From PALSA-278 sp963760285 (GTDB taxonomy: Bacteria > Acidobacteriota > Terriglobia > Acidiferrales > UBA7541), in assembly GCA_963760285.1 (NCBI GenBank), contig CAVXCI010000001.1:1-64000 (forward strand): a stretch of 64,000 nt of DNA. The letters run 5' to 3'. Of the stretch, positions 53,811 to 62,999 are shown one piece after another. The number at the start of each line of letters is the position of its first letter. The first letter of the stretch is position 1. The position numbers and the translations under genes are program-made. Under the pieces are notes generated by a model. The model searched no databases. It saw nothing but the letters and a program-made list of their open reading frames with translations, and was not told where the DNA came from.

Positions 53811-55465
53811 TTCAAGCTCAACGGGATTTCAATCGTCAGCCGCGCGCCGTGGCCGGGATTGGATTCCAACGTCAGCGTTCCGCCCACATGGCGCGTCCGT
53901 TCCTTAATAGAAATGGGGCCCAGACGCAATGATCGAGCTCGTCGCTGGAATATCTTCCGGTGAAACTGAAACCTTCTCCGTTGTCGTCAATCACCAGCAG
54001 GGCTCTCGCATCATCGTGACCCAGTTTTACCACGACGTGGCTGGCCTTCGCATGCTTTTTTATGTTCTGTAGTGACTCCTTGTATATCTGGAAAATCTCC
54101 CGGCAGATGCGATTGGGAATGCGCAGGTCTTCCTCCTCGATGAACAGGTCGAGCGAAATGCTCGTCTCCTGCCGGAAACGCTCCGCGAAACCATGCATCA
54201 TGTCCGGCAAATCGGCGCTTTCGACCCGCAGGGGCCGCATGTCCGTCACCATGTGCCTCAGGTTCTGCTCTTCCTCTGGACCACGTCCTCCAAACTGGCC
54301 AGCTCCGCGCGCAACGCCTGATCCGTCTCCTCCGCGCGGCGGCGCAGAACATCCAGCTGGATGTTCAGGCTGAGCAGCGATTGCAGCAACCCGTCGTGCA
54401 GATCCCCAGCTACCCGCCGCCGCTCCGCTTCCACCGCCTGCGCCCGGAGATGGCGAAGCAGGAAGAGATTCTCAAGTGGCGACGCCATCTGTTTCATCAT
54501 GCGTTCCAGCCATCGCAGGTCGCGCAGGGAAAACCTCTTGTGTCCCTCAATCACGAACACCCGGCCAAACGTGCGGTTCGCGAAATCCCCCGGGACGGTC
54601 ATGATGGAATGCGCGTCCAATTCCTGCGCGAATTTTTCCGGCGGAGGAATCTTGAGCGATTTCCAGGTCGTCATTCCTCCACCCGAACCCTGTCACCTTG
54701 TCCGTGTAGTCGGTTCCAGCAGGAACTGGTGGTCCGTCATCCATCAAGAATTCGTTCGCCCGCGCCAGCGGACACGAATCTGCCTCCATCTGGGCTGCCT
54801 CCCCCGTGGTCGCTTTCCAAAAAAACAGCCGTTCCGTCTCCTCATCCGTGATGACCATGGCCGCGCTTGTGGACTGAAATTCCCGCGCCACGGCGCCCAG
54901 CCAGCGGCGAAGCGATTCCCGCAGTCCCTTTTCGTACTCCAGGAACCGCGCGGATTCTTCCAGGAATCCCTCCTCCTCCGCGTTGCGAAACTCAATTTCT
55001 CCCATCCAGGCCAGCAGACGCCCGCGGTAGCCGTCGCGGCCGCCAGCGCGGCGGCGTGCGCCACACTCGCAATACTCTTTGTCGCGCTGGCCCATTGCCA
55101 GAATCCAAGAAACAGTCCCCACAGCGCGGCCAGACCCCAGGCGCCATGCAATCCGCGGCGCACGCCCGCACCCAGCATGGAATATAGAAAATAAAACCAG
55201 AAAGCCATCACCGCCTGCGGCGTAAGCGCCAGCACGAAAAGCAGCAGGACGTCCGCCGCCGGGAAAAACCATTCCGGCAACCGCGACGGCGCGATATCTG
55301 CTTGGCCACCAGCAGCAGGTAAAAGAATGCCGGCGCCGCCACGGGGAGATGTCCCCGGCTGGGTTGCAGTACCAGCAGCCCCAGCAACACCAGCAGCAGC
55401 GCGGGCAGCCGTGCCACCGAGAGGCGCTCTTCGCAGCTCTGCCCGATTTTGTACTTGCTTCTCAT
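53807..55465 (-). CDS. Sensor histidine kinase (HisKA_3, GAF-like), multiply frameshifted
   Basis: Partner of the NarL regulator, about 552 aa when pieced together. From the N-terminus: membrane segments (LPALLLVLLGLLVL, FFYLLLVAKQ; then after about 55290 AADVLLLFVLALTPQAVMAFWFYFL and GLAALWGLFLGFWQWA); a GAF-like sensor region after about 55000 (EIEFRNAEEEGFLEESARFLEYEKGL...AMVITDEETERLFFWKA); after about 54670 a further GAF part, then the H box ERRRVAGDLHDGLLQSLLSLNIQLDVLRRR; after about 54285 EEEQNLRHMVTDMRPL and an ATPase N box; after about 53935 LRLGPISIKERTRHVGGTLTLESNPGHGARLTIEI. Five frame changes in 1.7 kb. The sequence was probably read poorly here. Confidence 0.75.
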
Positions 55466-55685
55466 GGTTGACGAACGTCCTCAGCGAGTCTAACAAGCTT
55501 CGCGCCTGCCGCAACGCGCTGTTTCCATGCCGTGATGTTCGTTCGCCGTCGCCGTTTTGCGTTGCGGACGCTTCCCTCGCAACGGGCTGCGCCATCCGCG
55601 CAATTCCCGCCGCGCCCATTGACAACGGGTGCATAATCATTGGCGGAAGCGAATTCGCCACACGCCGCGTTATGGCTGCAGCGCC

Positions 55686-56636
55686 GTGAATCAGGCGAGT
55701 TCAGGGGGAACCGCAGCCCGCGTGCATCGCTACACCCGAGCTGAAACACGCCGCATCGTAGGTCTGGAAGAAAGCCAGCTCCGCTATTGGGAGAGGCTGC
55801 GACTCATTCGTCCCCGCATTCGCTGGCGCGAACGTTTTTATTCCTTCGGCGATCTCGCCGCTCTTCAAACCATTCGCGGAATCACCCAACACAACGTGCC
55901 CGCCTGGAGGCTCCATCGCGCCCTGCGGGCCATGGAAGACCATCTAGGCAGCGGGCGGACGCCCTTGCATAGTTTTCGCGTTTTCGCGCGCGGCCGCGAA
56001 GTGGCGTTGACACCCCCCGGCAGTGAAGCTCCGCCCATCGAACCGCTCAGCGGCCAGTTCGTGTTTGCCTTTTCGCCTGTCGCAACCGGCGAAAGAGTTC
56101 GCCCCATTCCCTCCCCCAGCGCCGAGGAATGGTTTGAAGCCGCGCATTCTTTGCTCGACGATCCCGCATCCGCCGCCGAAGCCGTCCTCCTCTATCGCCG
56201 CGCGCTGCAATTGCAGCCGGACTGGGTTGAGGCGCGCATCAATCTCGGCGTGGCCTATTACCATCTTGGCGAATTGGACGAAGCAGTGGGCGCGCTCTCT
56301 GCGGCAATTCGCCTGGCGCCCGATCATCCCATTGGACATTTCAACATCGGCTGCGTTCTTGACGAGCGCGGCGCGACCCCGCTGGCCATTCGTCATTTCA
56401 GGCAAGCCCTTCGCGCCATGCCCGATCACACTGACTCGCACTTCAATCTCGCGGCGGCCTATGAAAAGGCGGGCCACGCCTCGCGCGCGCAAACCCATTG
56501 GCGCGCCTATCTCCGCCTGGATCCCTCAGGCGATGCCGCGAATTATGCCCGCGCCCGCCTCCGCCAATTCCAATCCCCCGTGACCGTCCGCCCCTTGATC
56601 CCCTTCCCTGAAAAGAGCAATTCGCGCCGCCCATAA
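55686..56636 (+). CDS. MerR-type HTH plus TPR fusion protein
   Basis: 316 aa from GTG 55686, placed where sequence before the HTH becomes unremarkable; no ribosome site is convincing. The N-terminal part is a MerR-like DNA-binding domain (about 12-85, YTRAETRRIVGLEESQLRYWERLRLIRPRIRWRERFYSFGDLAALQTIRGI), a linker, and a C-terminal half of TPR repeats (about 165-290, AVLLYRRALQLQPDWVEARINLGVAYYHLGELDEAVGALSAAIRLAPDHPIGHFNIGCVL). The effector-binding domain of ordinary MerR proteins is replaced by TPRs, so ligand sensing may be through protein contact. Targets unknown. It diverges from the NarL two-component pair. Confidence 0.8.
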   Translation: MNQASSGGTAARVHRYTRAETRRIVGLEESQLRYWERLRLIRPRIRWRERFYSFGDLAALQTIRGITQHNVPAWRLHRALRAMEDHLGSGRTPLHSFRVFARGREVALTPPGSEAPPIEPLSGQFVFAFSPVATGERVRPIPSPSAEEWFEAAHSLLDDPASAAEAVLLYRRALQLQPDWVEARINLGVAYYHLGELDEAVGALSAAIRLAPDHPIGHFNIGCVLDERGATPLAIRHFRQALRAMPDHTDSHFNLAAAYEKAGHASRAQTHWRAYLRLDPSGDAANYARARLRQFQSPVTVRPLIPFPEKSNSRRP

Positions 56637-56834
56637 CCCTGCCGACGCTCGGTTCCCCTGACAGGCGGGTTTGCCCGGACCATACTAAACCGTGTGGTTA
56701 AGTTTGTTTTGTCCCCGTGCGGCGGAACTCAGGCAAGCTTCACGAAAATTGCAAGGAGGCTGCGGGGAGTAATTCTGTGCAGGAACACATCTTCTCTCCG
56801 CTCGTCCCCGCGTGCTATCATTATTTCCAAATGT

Positions 56835-56911
56835 GGTGAGCGTAGCTCAGCTGGTAGAGCATCGGTCTGTGGCACCGAGGGTCGTGGGTTCAAATCCCAT
56901 CGCTCACCCCA
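56835..56911 (+). tRNA. tRNA-His (anticodon GTG)
   Basis: Acceptor GTGAGCG/CGCTCAC, with the extra 5' G at 56835 opposite the discriminator C, a hallmark of tRNA-His; anticodon arm CGGTCTGTGGCACCG; T arm GTGGG-TTCAAAT-CCCAT; CCA encoded at 56909-56911. Confidence 0.96.
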
Positions 56912-57395
56912 ACCTTTTCTCTTATCCCGCGCCGCTCTCTGGATTCTGATCGCGTTTCGTGCGTTGCATTCAGAGCTTTGTCGTTCTTTCGTTTCGCGTT
57001 GGATACTCCCCCGCCAGGCTGCAAGCGTTACACAAGCTGCTTTTGACATTCCCGGGCTCCGCCGGAATTTGGATCAGAACCAGGCGCGGACAAGGCCACA
57101 ATCTCCACCTCGCCTCAATTCCGATTACCCTATCTCGCAAAACAACATTTCTAACAGGAACACCGACGCGAATAGGCTCTTCTTATCATGCCTGGCATCA
57201 ATCACTTACAAGTTTCTACCGGGAACAAGTGCACGTGCGGTGACGTCGCGCACTTCAACCCGTCAATCGCCGCCAACCACCCCATTTTCGACCCTTCGCT
57301 GTAAGCCGTTGCGCCTCGTCCACATCCGCGCCTCTCGCGAAATTGATGGAAGGGGATTTCAATTTCGGAGCGCATAAGAGAAACTCTCCTTCAGG
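56912..57395. other. Intergenic, nothing recognised
   Basis: About 480 nt between tRNA-His and the acyl ligase gene. Short ORFs on both strands are Ser/Arg/Thr-rich and not protein-like. Confidence 0.35.
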
Positions 57396-59930
57396 ATGGC
57401 ACGGCAATCACTGATCGAATTTTTCGGCGAGCTAATCCGCCACGGCGAGGATACGGCCATCGCGCACCGGCGAGGCTACCGCATGGAGCGGTGGACCTAC
57501 CGCCGCCTGGCGGAAGCGGCGCGCCAATTCGCGCGTGAACTGGAGGCACGTGGAATTGGAAAGGGCGACGCGGTCCTGTTGTGGGCCGGGAATTCTCCGG
57601 AATGGGTTATGGCGTTCTGGGGCTGCGTGCTGCGCGGCGCGGTGGTCGTCCCGATCGATGTGATTTCCACGCGCAAGTTTTCCACGAACGTCGCGCAGCG
57701 GGTAAACGCCTCACTAATTCTCCGTTCCCGGGCGATTGCCGCGCCGGAAAATGGAGTGCCTTCGTTGGTGCTTGAATCACTGGCCGAAATCTGTGGCCCG
57801 TATTCCTCCGTGCCGTATGACTCTCAATCGCTTTCCCGCCAGGACATTCTCGAAATCATTTTTACTTCGGGCACCACCGCCGAACCGCGTGGCGTGGCTA
57901 TCTCGCATGGAAATATCCTGGCCAATGTGGAAACTCTGGAGGGCGAAATCCGCAAATACCTGCGCTATGAAAGGCCCTTCCATCCTCTGCGATTCCTGAA
58001 CGTCGTTCCCTTGAGCCACATTTTCGGACAGTTGATGGGAATGTTTGTTCCGCCAATTCTGGGAGCCACAACTATTTTTATGGACTCGCTGAACCCGGCG
58101 GAGTTAATGGAAACGATGCGGCGCGAGCGCGTGTCCGTGCTGGTGGCCGTTCCGCGAATGATTGAAGCGCTGGGGCGGGAAATTGAACGGCAAGAGGAAA
58201 GCAAAGGCCGGCTGCAGAAGTTCCGAATAAATTTTGCGGCGGCGGAGAAGGAACATTTCCTGAAAAGATGCTGGCGATTCCGTAGTGTCCACCGGCGGCT
58301 GGGATGGAAATTCTGGGCGATGATTTCCGGCGGCGCGTCGCTGCCCGGGCCGGCGGAAAGTCTTTGGAGCCGGATGGGATTCGCGGTGATACAGGGATAC
58401 GGGCTGACGGAAACGGCGTCGCTGATCAGCGTGAATAATCCGTTCCGGCCAGGAAAAGGATCCATTGGAAAATTGCTGCCCGGAATAGAAATGAAAATTG
58501 ACGTCACGGGAGAAATCCTAGTGCGCGGGGAAAACGTGGCGGCCGGTTACTGGCAGGGTCCGCGGCTTCAATCCGTTGCGGGACAGGACGGCTGGTTCCA
58601 CACTGGCGATCTTGCGGAGCGCGACGCGCAGGGCCTGCTCTTCTTCAAGGGGCGGCAGAAAAACGTGATTGTTACGCCGGCGGGAATGAACGTGTACCCG
58701 GAAGATCTGGAAGCCGCGCTGCGGAAACAGAAAGGCGTGAAGGATTGCGTCGTTTTTGGGTGGGAGCAGGATGGAAACGCCGAACCGTGCGCGGCTCTCC
58801 TGCTGGATGATCCCAACACGGATGTGGAAGCGATCATGATGCGGGCCAATAACACGCTGGCGGAATTTCAGCGCATTCGGCGCTGGGTGGTGTGGCCGGA
58901 TTTGGATTTTCCGCGCACGCCCACGCAGAAACCTCTGCTGCCGCGAATCCGCGAAGTGGTAGAAGCAAAATTGTCGGGCAAAGCCGCCGCGGAGGGTGGC
59001 GGACGCATAGCGGAGTTGGTGGCGCGAATCACCGGACGCCCAATGAATTCCATGTCGCCGAAAGCAGAACTGGAAGGCGATTTGAAGATGAGTTCGCTGG
59101 ACCGCGTGGAATTAATGAGTGCATTGGAGGAGCAATACCAGATTGATCTGCGGGAAACGGAATTCTCCGACGTGACCACGATGAAGCAGCTGGAAGACTT
59201 GGTGCGCAAGCCAGTGCCGGCCGCCGCCCGCGCGTATCCGGAGTGGGGACAAAGCCGGCTGATAACGGCGTTGCGGCTGGTGGTTTATTACCTGTTGGTA
59301 TGGCCGGCGACGTATCTCCTGGCGGCGCCGAAAGTGAATGGGCGCAAGAACCTCGACGGACTAAGCGGGCCGGTACTGGTGGTCTGCAACCACGTGACGG
59401 ATGTGGACATTGGATGGATTCTGGCGGCGCTGCCCGCGCGATTTCGCCATCGGCTGGCGACCGCAATGGGCGGCGAAAAGCTGGCGACGATGCGGCGGCC
59501 GCCGAAAAGCATGAATGCCCTGCAAAGAATGCGCGAACGGATGGATTATTTTCTGGTGATTGCCCTTTTCAATGTGTTTCCGCTGCCGAAGGAGTCAGGA
59601 TTCCGGAAGAGCTTCTCGTTTGCTGGGCATCTTGCGGACAAGCGCTGGAGCATTCTGATTTTCCCGGAGGGCATGACCACCCTAGACGGACGACTGCAAC
59701 CGTTTCGATCCGGCGCGGGATTGCTGGCGCAGCAGTTGAATATTCCCGTGGTGCCAATGCGGCTGGACGGACCATTTGATTTGAAGCGAAGAAAGAAAAT
59801 TCTGGCGCTGCCAAAGAAGGTAACAGTGGCCATCGGAGTGCCCATGCGGTTTGCACCGGAAACAGATGTTGCGGATATTACGCGAGAACTGGAGAACCGC
59901 GTGGCGGAATTGACCCCGGAAAAAAGCTAG
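57396..59930 (+). CDS. Acyl-AMP ligase/acyl carrier/acyltransferase fusion
   Basis: 844 aa, three domains. Adenylate-forming ligase (about 1-530): IIFTSGTTAEPRGVAISH (P-loop), GYGLTETASLISVN, DGWFHTGDLAERDAQG, KNVIVTPAGMNVYPEDLE. Acyl-carrier-like domain (about 535-610) with the phosphopantetheine Ser in LKMSSLDRVELMSAL. Acyltransferase PlsC domain (about 640-840) with NHVTDVD (HX4D), FPEGM and VPMRLDGP. The order resembles Aas but with the ligase first and an ACP between. It should activate a fatty acid, hold it as a thioester, and pass it to a lysophospholipid or other acceptor. Large single gene, TTCAGG before ATG 57396. Confidence 0.88.
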   Translation: MARQSLIEFFGELIRHGEDTAIAHRRGYRMERWTYRRLAEAARQFARELEARGIGKGDAVLLWAGNSPEWVMAFWGCVLRGAVVVPIDVISTRKFSTNVAQRVNASLILRSRAIAAPENGVPSLVLESLAEICGPYSSVPYDSQSLSRQDILEIIFTSGTTAEPRGVAISHGNILANVETLEGEIRKYLRYERPFHPLRFLNVVPLSHIFGQLMGMFVPPILGATTIFMDSLNPAELMETMRRERVSVLVAVPRMIEALGREIERQEESKGRLQKFRINFAAAEKEHFLKRCWRFRSVHRRLGWKFWAMISGGASLPGPAESLWSRMGFAVIQGYGLTETASLISVNNPFRPGKGSIGKLLPGIEMKIDVTGEILVRGENVAAGYWQGPRLQSVAGQDGWFHTGDLAERDAQGLLFFKGRQKNVIVTPAGMNVYPEDLEAALRKQKGVKDCVVFGWEQDGNAEPCAALLLDDPNTDVEAIMMRANNTLAEFQRIRRWVVWPDLDFPRTPTQKPLLPRIREVVEAKLSGKAAAEGGGRIAELVARITGRPMNSMSPKAELEGDLKMSSLDRVELMSALEEQYQIDLRETEFSDVTTMKQLEDLVRKPVPAAARAYPEWGQSRLITALRLVVYYLLVWPATYLLAAPKVNGRKNLDGLSGPVLVVCNHVTDVDIGWILAALPARFRHRLATAMGGEKLATMRRPPKSMNALQRMRERMDYFLVIALFNVFPLPKESGFRKSFSFAGHLADKRWSILIFPEGMTTLDGRLQPFRSGAGLLAQQLNIPVVPMRLDGPFDLKRRKKILALPKKVTVAIGVPMRFAPETDVADITRELENRVAELTPEKS

Positions 59931-60176
59931 GCGGAGACTGTGCTGATATTATTTCTTCCCGGCAGGACAACGGACGGAATTGTCGTTGGCGGCGAAGCGA
60001 TGCCCGGTGGTACCCAGGTGAAGCGGCGCGCTGGGACGACCCCGGTGGGCAGCATCGGTCTACATTGTCCGCAAAAGGAAGCGGGCGAAGAAATGCGAAT
60101 TCGTGTTAAGTTTCTTCAGGTGCCGCGGAATAAATTGCATGGGCTTTCGGCCTGCTGACATGAAAGGAGTCGGAAC

Positions 60177-60761
60177 GTGCGAAAACTCTTTTGGGCTGGC
60201 GTTGCCGCCACAATGATCCTTGCGAGCACGGCCAGCGCGCAGTCCGGTCCGGACAAGGGAAGCCACGATCTGCAAATCTGGACCAGCGGCGGGCACGGCC
60301 TGACCGGCAGCACATCGAGTACGGAATTGTGGAACGTGGGCCTGCGATACGGGTGGGTGCTTACCGGTCCGGTGGGCCCTGGATTCCTGAAGGGAAATCT
60401 GGAATACGCGGTGGATGTGGTGCCCGTATTCCTGGTGTTCCAGCCGGCCAACACGGCCTATGGATTCGGTTTGAATCCCATCGCGCTGAAATGGAATTTT
60501 GCGCCGGAACACAAGGTGAGGCCCTACCTGGAAATTGGCGGCGGAACTTTGTTTACGAATAATCAGGTGCCCAGCGATACCTCCCGCGTGAATTTCACTT
60601 CCGGCGGGGCGCTGGGCATGCACTTCCTGCGCAACAAATACAACTGGGCCGCGGAAGTTCGCTTCATGCACATTTCCAACGCCAGCATCGCGAATCACAA
60701 TCCAGGCATTAATACCGTCCAAATCCGCATAGGTTTTGGATTATTCACTCCTCCCAAATAA
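60177..60761 (+). CDS. Lipid A deacylase, PagL-like (acyloxyacyl hydrolase)
   Basis: 194 aa. GTG 60177 has AAGGAG 8 nt upstream and opens a signal peptide (MRKLFWAGVAATMILASTASAQ). The mature part is an outer-membrane beta-barrel, alternating strands ending in Phe (VQIRIGFGLFTPPK). The catalytic region FMHISNASIANHNPGINTVQI has the His-Ser diad of PagL (HISNA) and the following N-P-G. PagL removes the 3-O-linked acyl chain of lipid A at the outer face. It follows the acyl ligase fusion, but 246 nt apart. Confidence 0.82.
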   Translation: MRKLFWAGVAATMILASTASAQSGPDKGSHDLQIWTSGGHGLTGSTSSTELWNVGLRYGWVLTGPVGPGFLKGNLEYAVDVVPVFLVFQPANTAYGFGLNPIALKWNFAPEHKVRPYLEIGGGTLFTNNQVPSDTSRVNFTSGGALGMHFLRNKYNWAAEVRFMHISNASIANHNPGINTVQIRIGFGLFTPPK

Positions 60762-60850
60762 CTTTCCCGCCTCGATAAACATTTCGGGTTTTGGCCAGCA
60801 ATGATGACCAGCCTGCGAAGAAAACGTAACCCCATTGCGAAGCGGTGCCC

Positions 60851-62065
60851 CTACCGAAAGAGCTTGGGGGTGATGGCCGTGCACTCGTCGCCGGGTTGGC
60901 GGATAACGCTGGAACGATTGGTCTGGAAGAGGCGTGCGTCGCGGATTATGGCGGTGACCTGATCAGGAATCTCCACGTCCACAGTGTTCAGCAGAAATTT
61001 CTCGTTGATATCCTGCAGCAGCTGGATAACTTCGCCGGTGGCGTCGTAACCCACGATTTTTATTTCCCCGTCAACGGCGGGGACTCTTTCACTGCGAAGC
61101 TGCATCAGCGCATCGCGGACACCGAGCGCCGAAGCGTCATTGCCAGCAAAGATGGCGTCAATGTGCGGGCCGCTGGGCAGTTCGGTGAGGGCTATCTGGC
61201 GAGCCTCCTCGCGCGTAAACGATCGCGTGAGCCAGATGACGGTCCGGGCGTTGATCCCACTGTTCTGGGCGGCAATCGTCTCCAGGAAGGCCACGGATCT
61301 AGGCTTGGGAACGGTCTGGTTGAAAACAGCGATAGTGGGGTTCTTCATGCCTCGGGATGAAAAATACTCCAGCAGAGCTCGGGCCGCCAATTCCCCGCCG
61401 ATTTTCTCATCACCCTTTACGCAGGGTGGGATGGGGATGTTGTTCTTGGCCATGCGGTCGCGTAGAGGCGCGGGAATGTCCATGTCGAAAATGACGAGGT
61501 CGGCCGGCTGAAACTCGACAAGGTGCTGGTAGAGATCGTTCATGTCCTCCTGTGTGTATTCCTTGAATGGCGTGAAAACGATGGCTGCAAAATTTGATTT
61601 TTCCTTGATGGCTTTATCGATTAAGAAATGCTGGGCCTGCACTTCAAAATCCTGGGTAGGCAACCACACGGTCACCTGAAAACCATTGTCCCCGCCCTGA
61701 TGGATGAGCTGGTCCACAACCGCGCTATAAAATCCCTGAGTGGAGAGATAGCGAACCGGCGAAATATAAAGGATCGTGTTGGGAGTGTGCTTCACCATGG
61801 CGGAAACCAGAAAACCGCCTCCCGCGCCGACGATGAATGCGATGGAAATCAGCCATTTCGGGGCGGGCCGGCGGTGAAGAACAAGGCGCAGGACAGGCGG
61901 GATTACCCGCCCGATAATCACCAGCAGAGCGCCGGCGATAATGTCGTGCCCATAGCCCTTCAGCCAGGGAGTAAACGAGATGCCGACAGCGGCAACCAGC
62001 AAAAGAGCTGATTCGCCGATGATTCGCCAAAGATTGTCTTCGTTTGCCGCGTCGTCTGGATACAT
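60851..62065 (-). CDS. Membrane-anchored periplasmic-binding-fold protein
   Basis: 404 aa. ATG 62065 has GGGGAGAAC upstream. Three hydrophobic segments in the first 100 residues (ALLLVAAVGISFTPWL, IIAGALLVIIGRVIPPVL, WLISIAFIVGAGGGFLVSAM), then a sugar-binding (Peripla_BP_4, RbsB/LacI-core) domain from about 100 to the end: FYSAVVDQLIHQGGDNGFQVTVWLP, AAIVFTPF, DLVIFDMDIP, PTIAVFNQT, AIFAGNDASALGVRDAL and KIVGYDATGEVIQLLQ. Ordinary sugar-binding proteins are soluble or lipid-anchored and have ABC partners, of which none lies here. The three-segment anchor suggests a sensor or regulator. Ligand unknown. Confidence 0.75.
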   Translation of the reverse strand: MYPDDAANEDNLWRIIGESALLLVAAVGISFTPWLKGYGHDIIAGALLVIIGRVIPPVLRLVLHRRPAPKWLISIAFIVGAGGGFLVSAMVKHTPNTILYISPVRYLSTQGFYSAVVDQLIHQGGDNGFQVTVWLPTQDFEVQAQHFLIDKAIKEKSNFAAIVFTPFKEYTQEDMNDLYQHLVEFQPADLVIFDMDIPAPLRDRMAKNNIPIPPCVKGDEKIGGELAARALLEYFSSRGMKNPTIAVFNQTVPKPRSVAFLETIAAQNSGINARTVIWLTRSFTREEARQIALTELPSGPHIDAIFAGNDASALGVRDALMQLRSERVPAVDGEIKIVGYDATGEVIQLLQDINEKFLLNTVDVEIPDQVTAIIRDARLFQTNRSSVIRQPGDECTAITPKLFR

Positions 62066-62248
62066 GTTCTCCCCTGCCTGAGATAGAGATCAAGCAACCG
62101 CCTGATCATGTTCGCTTTTCCCCGCATGCGCCTTGAAAGGATTTAAGGATGAGTGTAAGACGCATGCAATACAGAGTTCCACAAATTTCAATACCCCTTC
62201 AGCGAATTGCCTAACAAATGAAACCCGCCATCGCGGGATCCTTCCGCA

Positions 62249-62863
62249 TTACCGCATGCCAACAATTCCCACGTTGAGGGCAAAAAAGGAGAGGCCCACA
62301 ACCAGCGAAATGGTGTATGCCGCCAACGGCCGAATCTCCTCCAGTTCGCGGAACACGGCCATCAAGACGGCAACTTCCCACAGCCCCGCCACGTAAGACC
62401 CGATTACCGGCACGATGGCTAGCCAGGTAACGATTTGTCCCAGCAGGAAGGGCCGTAACAAGCCTGTGAAGGAAGCGCGCCCTTTGAAAAACCACCGCGC
62501 GACGAGATAGCAAAGTCCCAGCTGGAAGAGTGTCAAGACCGCAAATTCAACCCCTTGCAACGCCATCAGGAACAGAGCCAGTCTCCAGTTGATGGATGTC
62601 CCCGCCATTCGCGCGCGCAGCACGCCTTCCAGAATGCCGAATAGCAGGGGCATGAACCATATGCTCCACCCATATTGAGTTGCATTCCGATCACGGGCGG
62701 CCCGGCGAATCGCGCCGGCATCCCAATGCGCGATTCGAAACCCTTCTTGCAGATAGTACAGAAATGGAAGATGTTCCGGGGGGCGGATGGGGTCGTCGCC
62801 CAGGGGCGCCCCAGGGCAGTCATGGTCCGCACCGGATTTCTGCCCGCATACATCGCAATGCAT
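62249..62863 (-). CDS. Yip1-like multispanning membrane protein with Cys-rich N-terminus
   Basis: 204 aa. It begins MHCDVCGQKSGADHDCPG, a small zinc-binding-looking Cys pattern, then a 40-residue linker, and five or so membrane spans (WFMPLLFGILEGVLRA, LALFLMALQGVEFAVLTLF, FLLGQIVTWLAIVPVIGSYV, AYTISLVVGLSFFALNVGIV) in the Yip1/DUF1282 arrangement. Function of bacterial members is unknown. It is co-oriented with the periplasmic-binding-fold gene but 183 nt away, and divergent from the MBL hydrolase. Confidence 0.7.
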   Translation of the reverse strand: MHCDVCGQKSGADHDCPGAPLGDDPIRPPEHLPFLYYLQEGFRIAHWDAGAIRRAARDRNATQYGWSIWFMPLLFGILEGVLRARMAGTSINWRLALFLMALQGVEFAVLTLFQLGLCYLVARWFFKGRASFTGLLRPFLLGQIVTWLAIVPVIGSYVAGLWEVAVLMAVFRELEEIRPLAAYTISLVVGLSFFALNVGIVGMR

Positions 62864-62999
62864 TCGGCGATTCTTTCACACTTCCGCGTCGAAAGGGCGG
62901 AATCGGCCGGATGGCCAGCAAGCGCCGTGCTTGCAATTTGGTCTTCTGTGGAGACAATGGACGTGTGAACGCCGCGGAGACGTGCAGTTGGATTATGCG

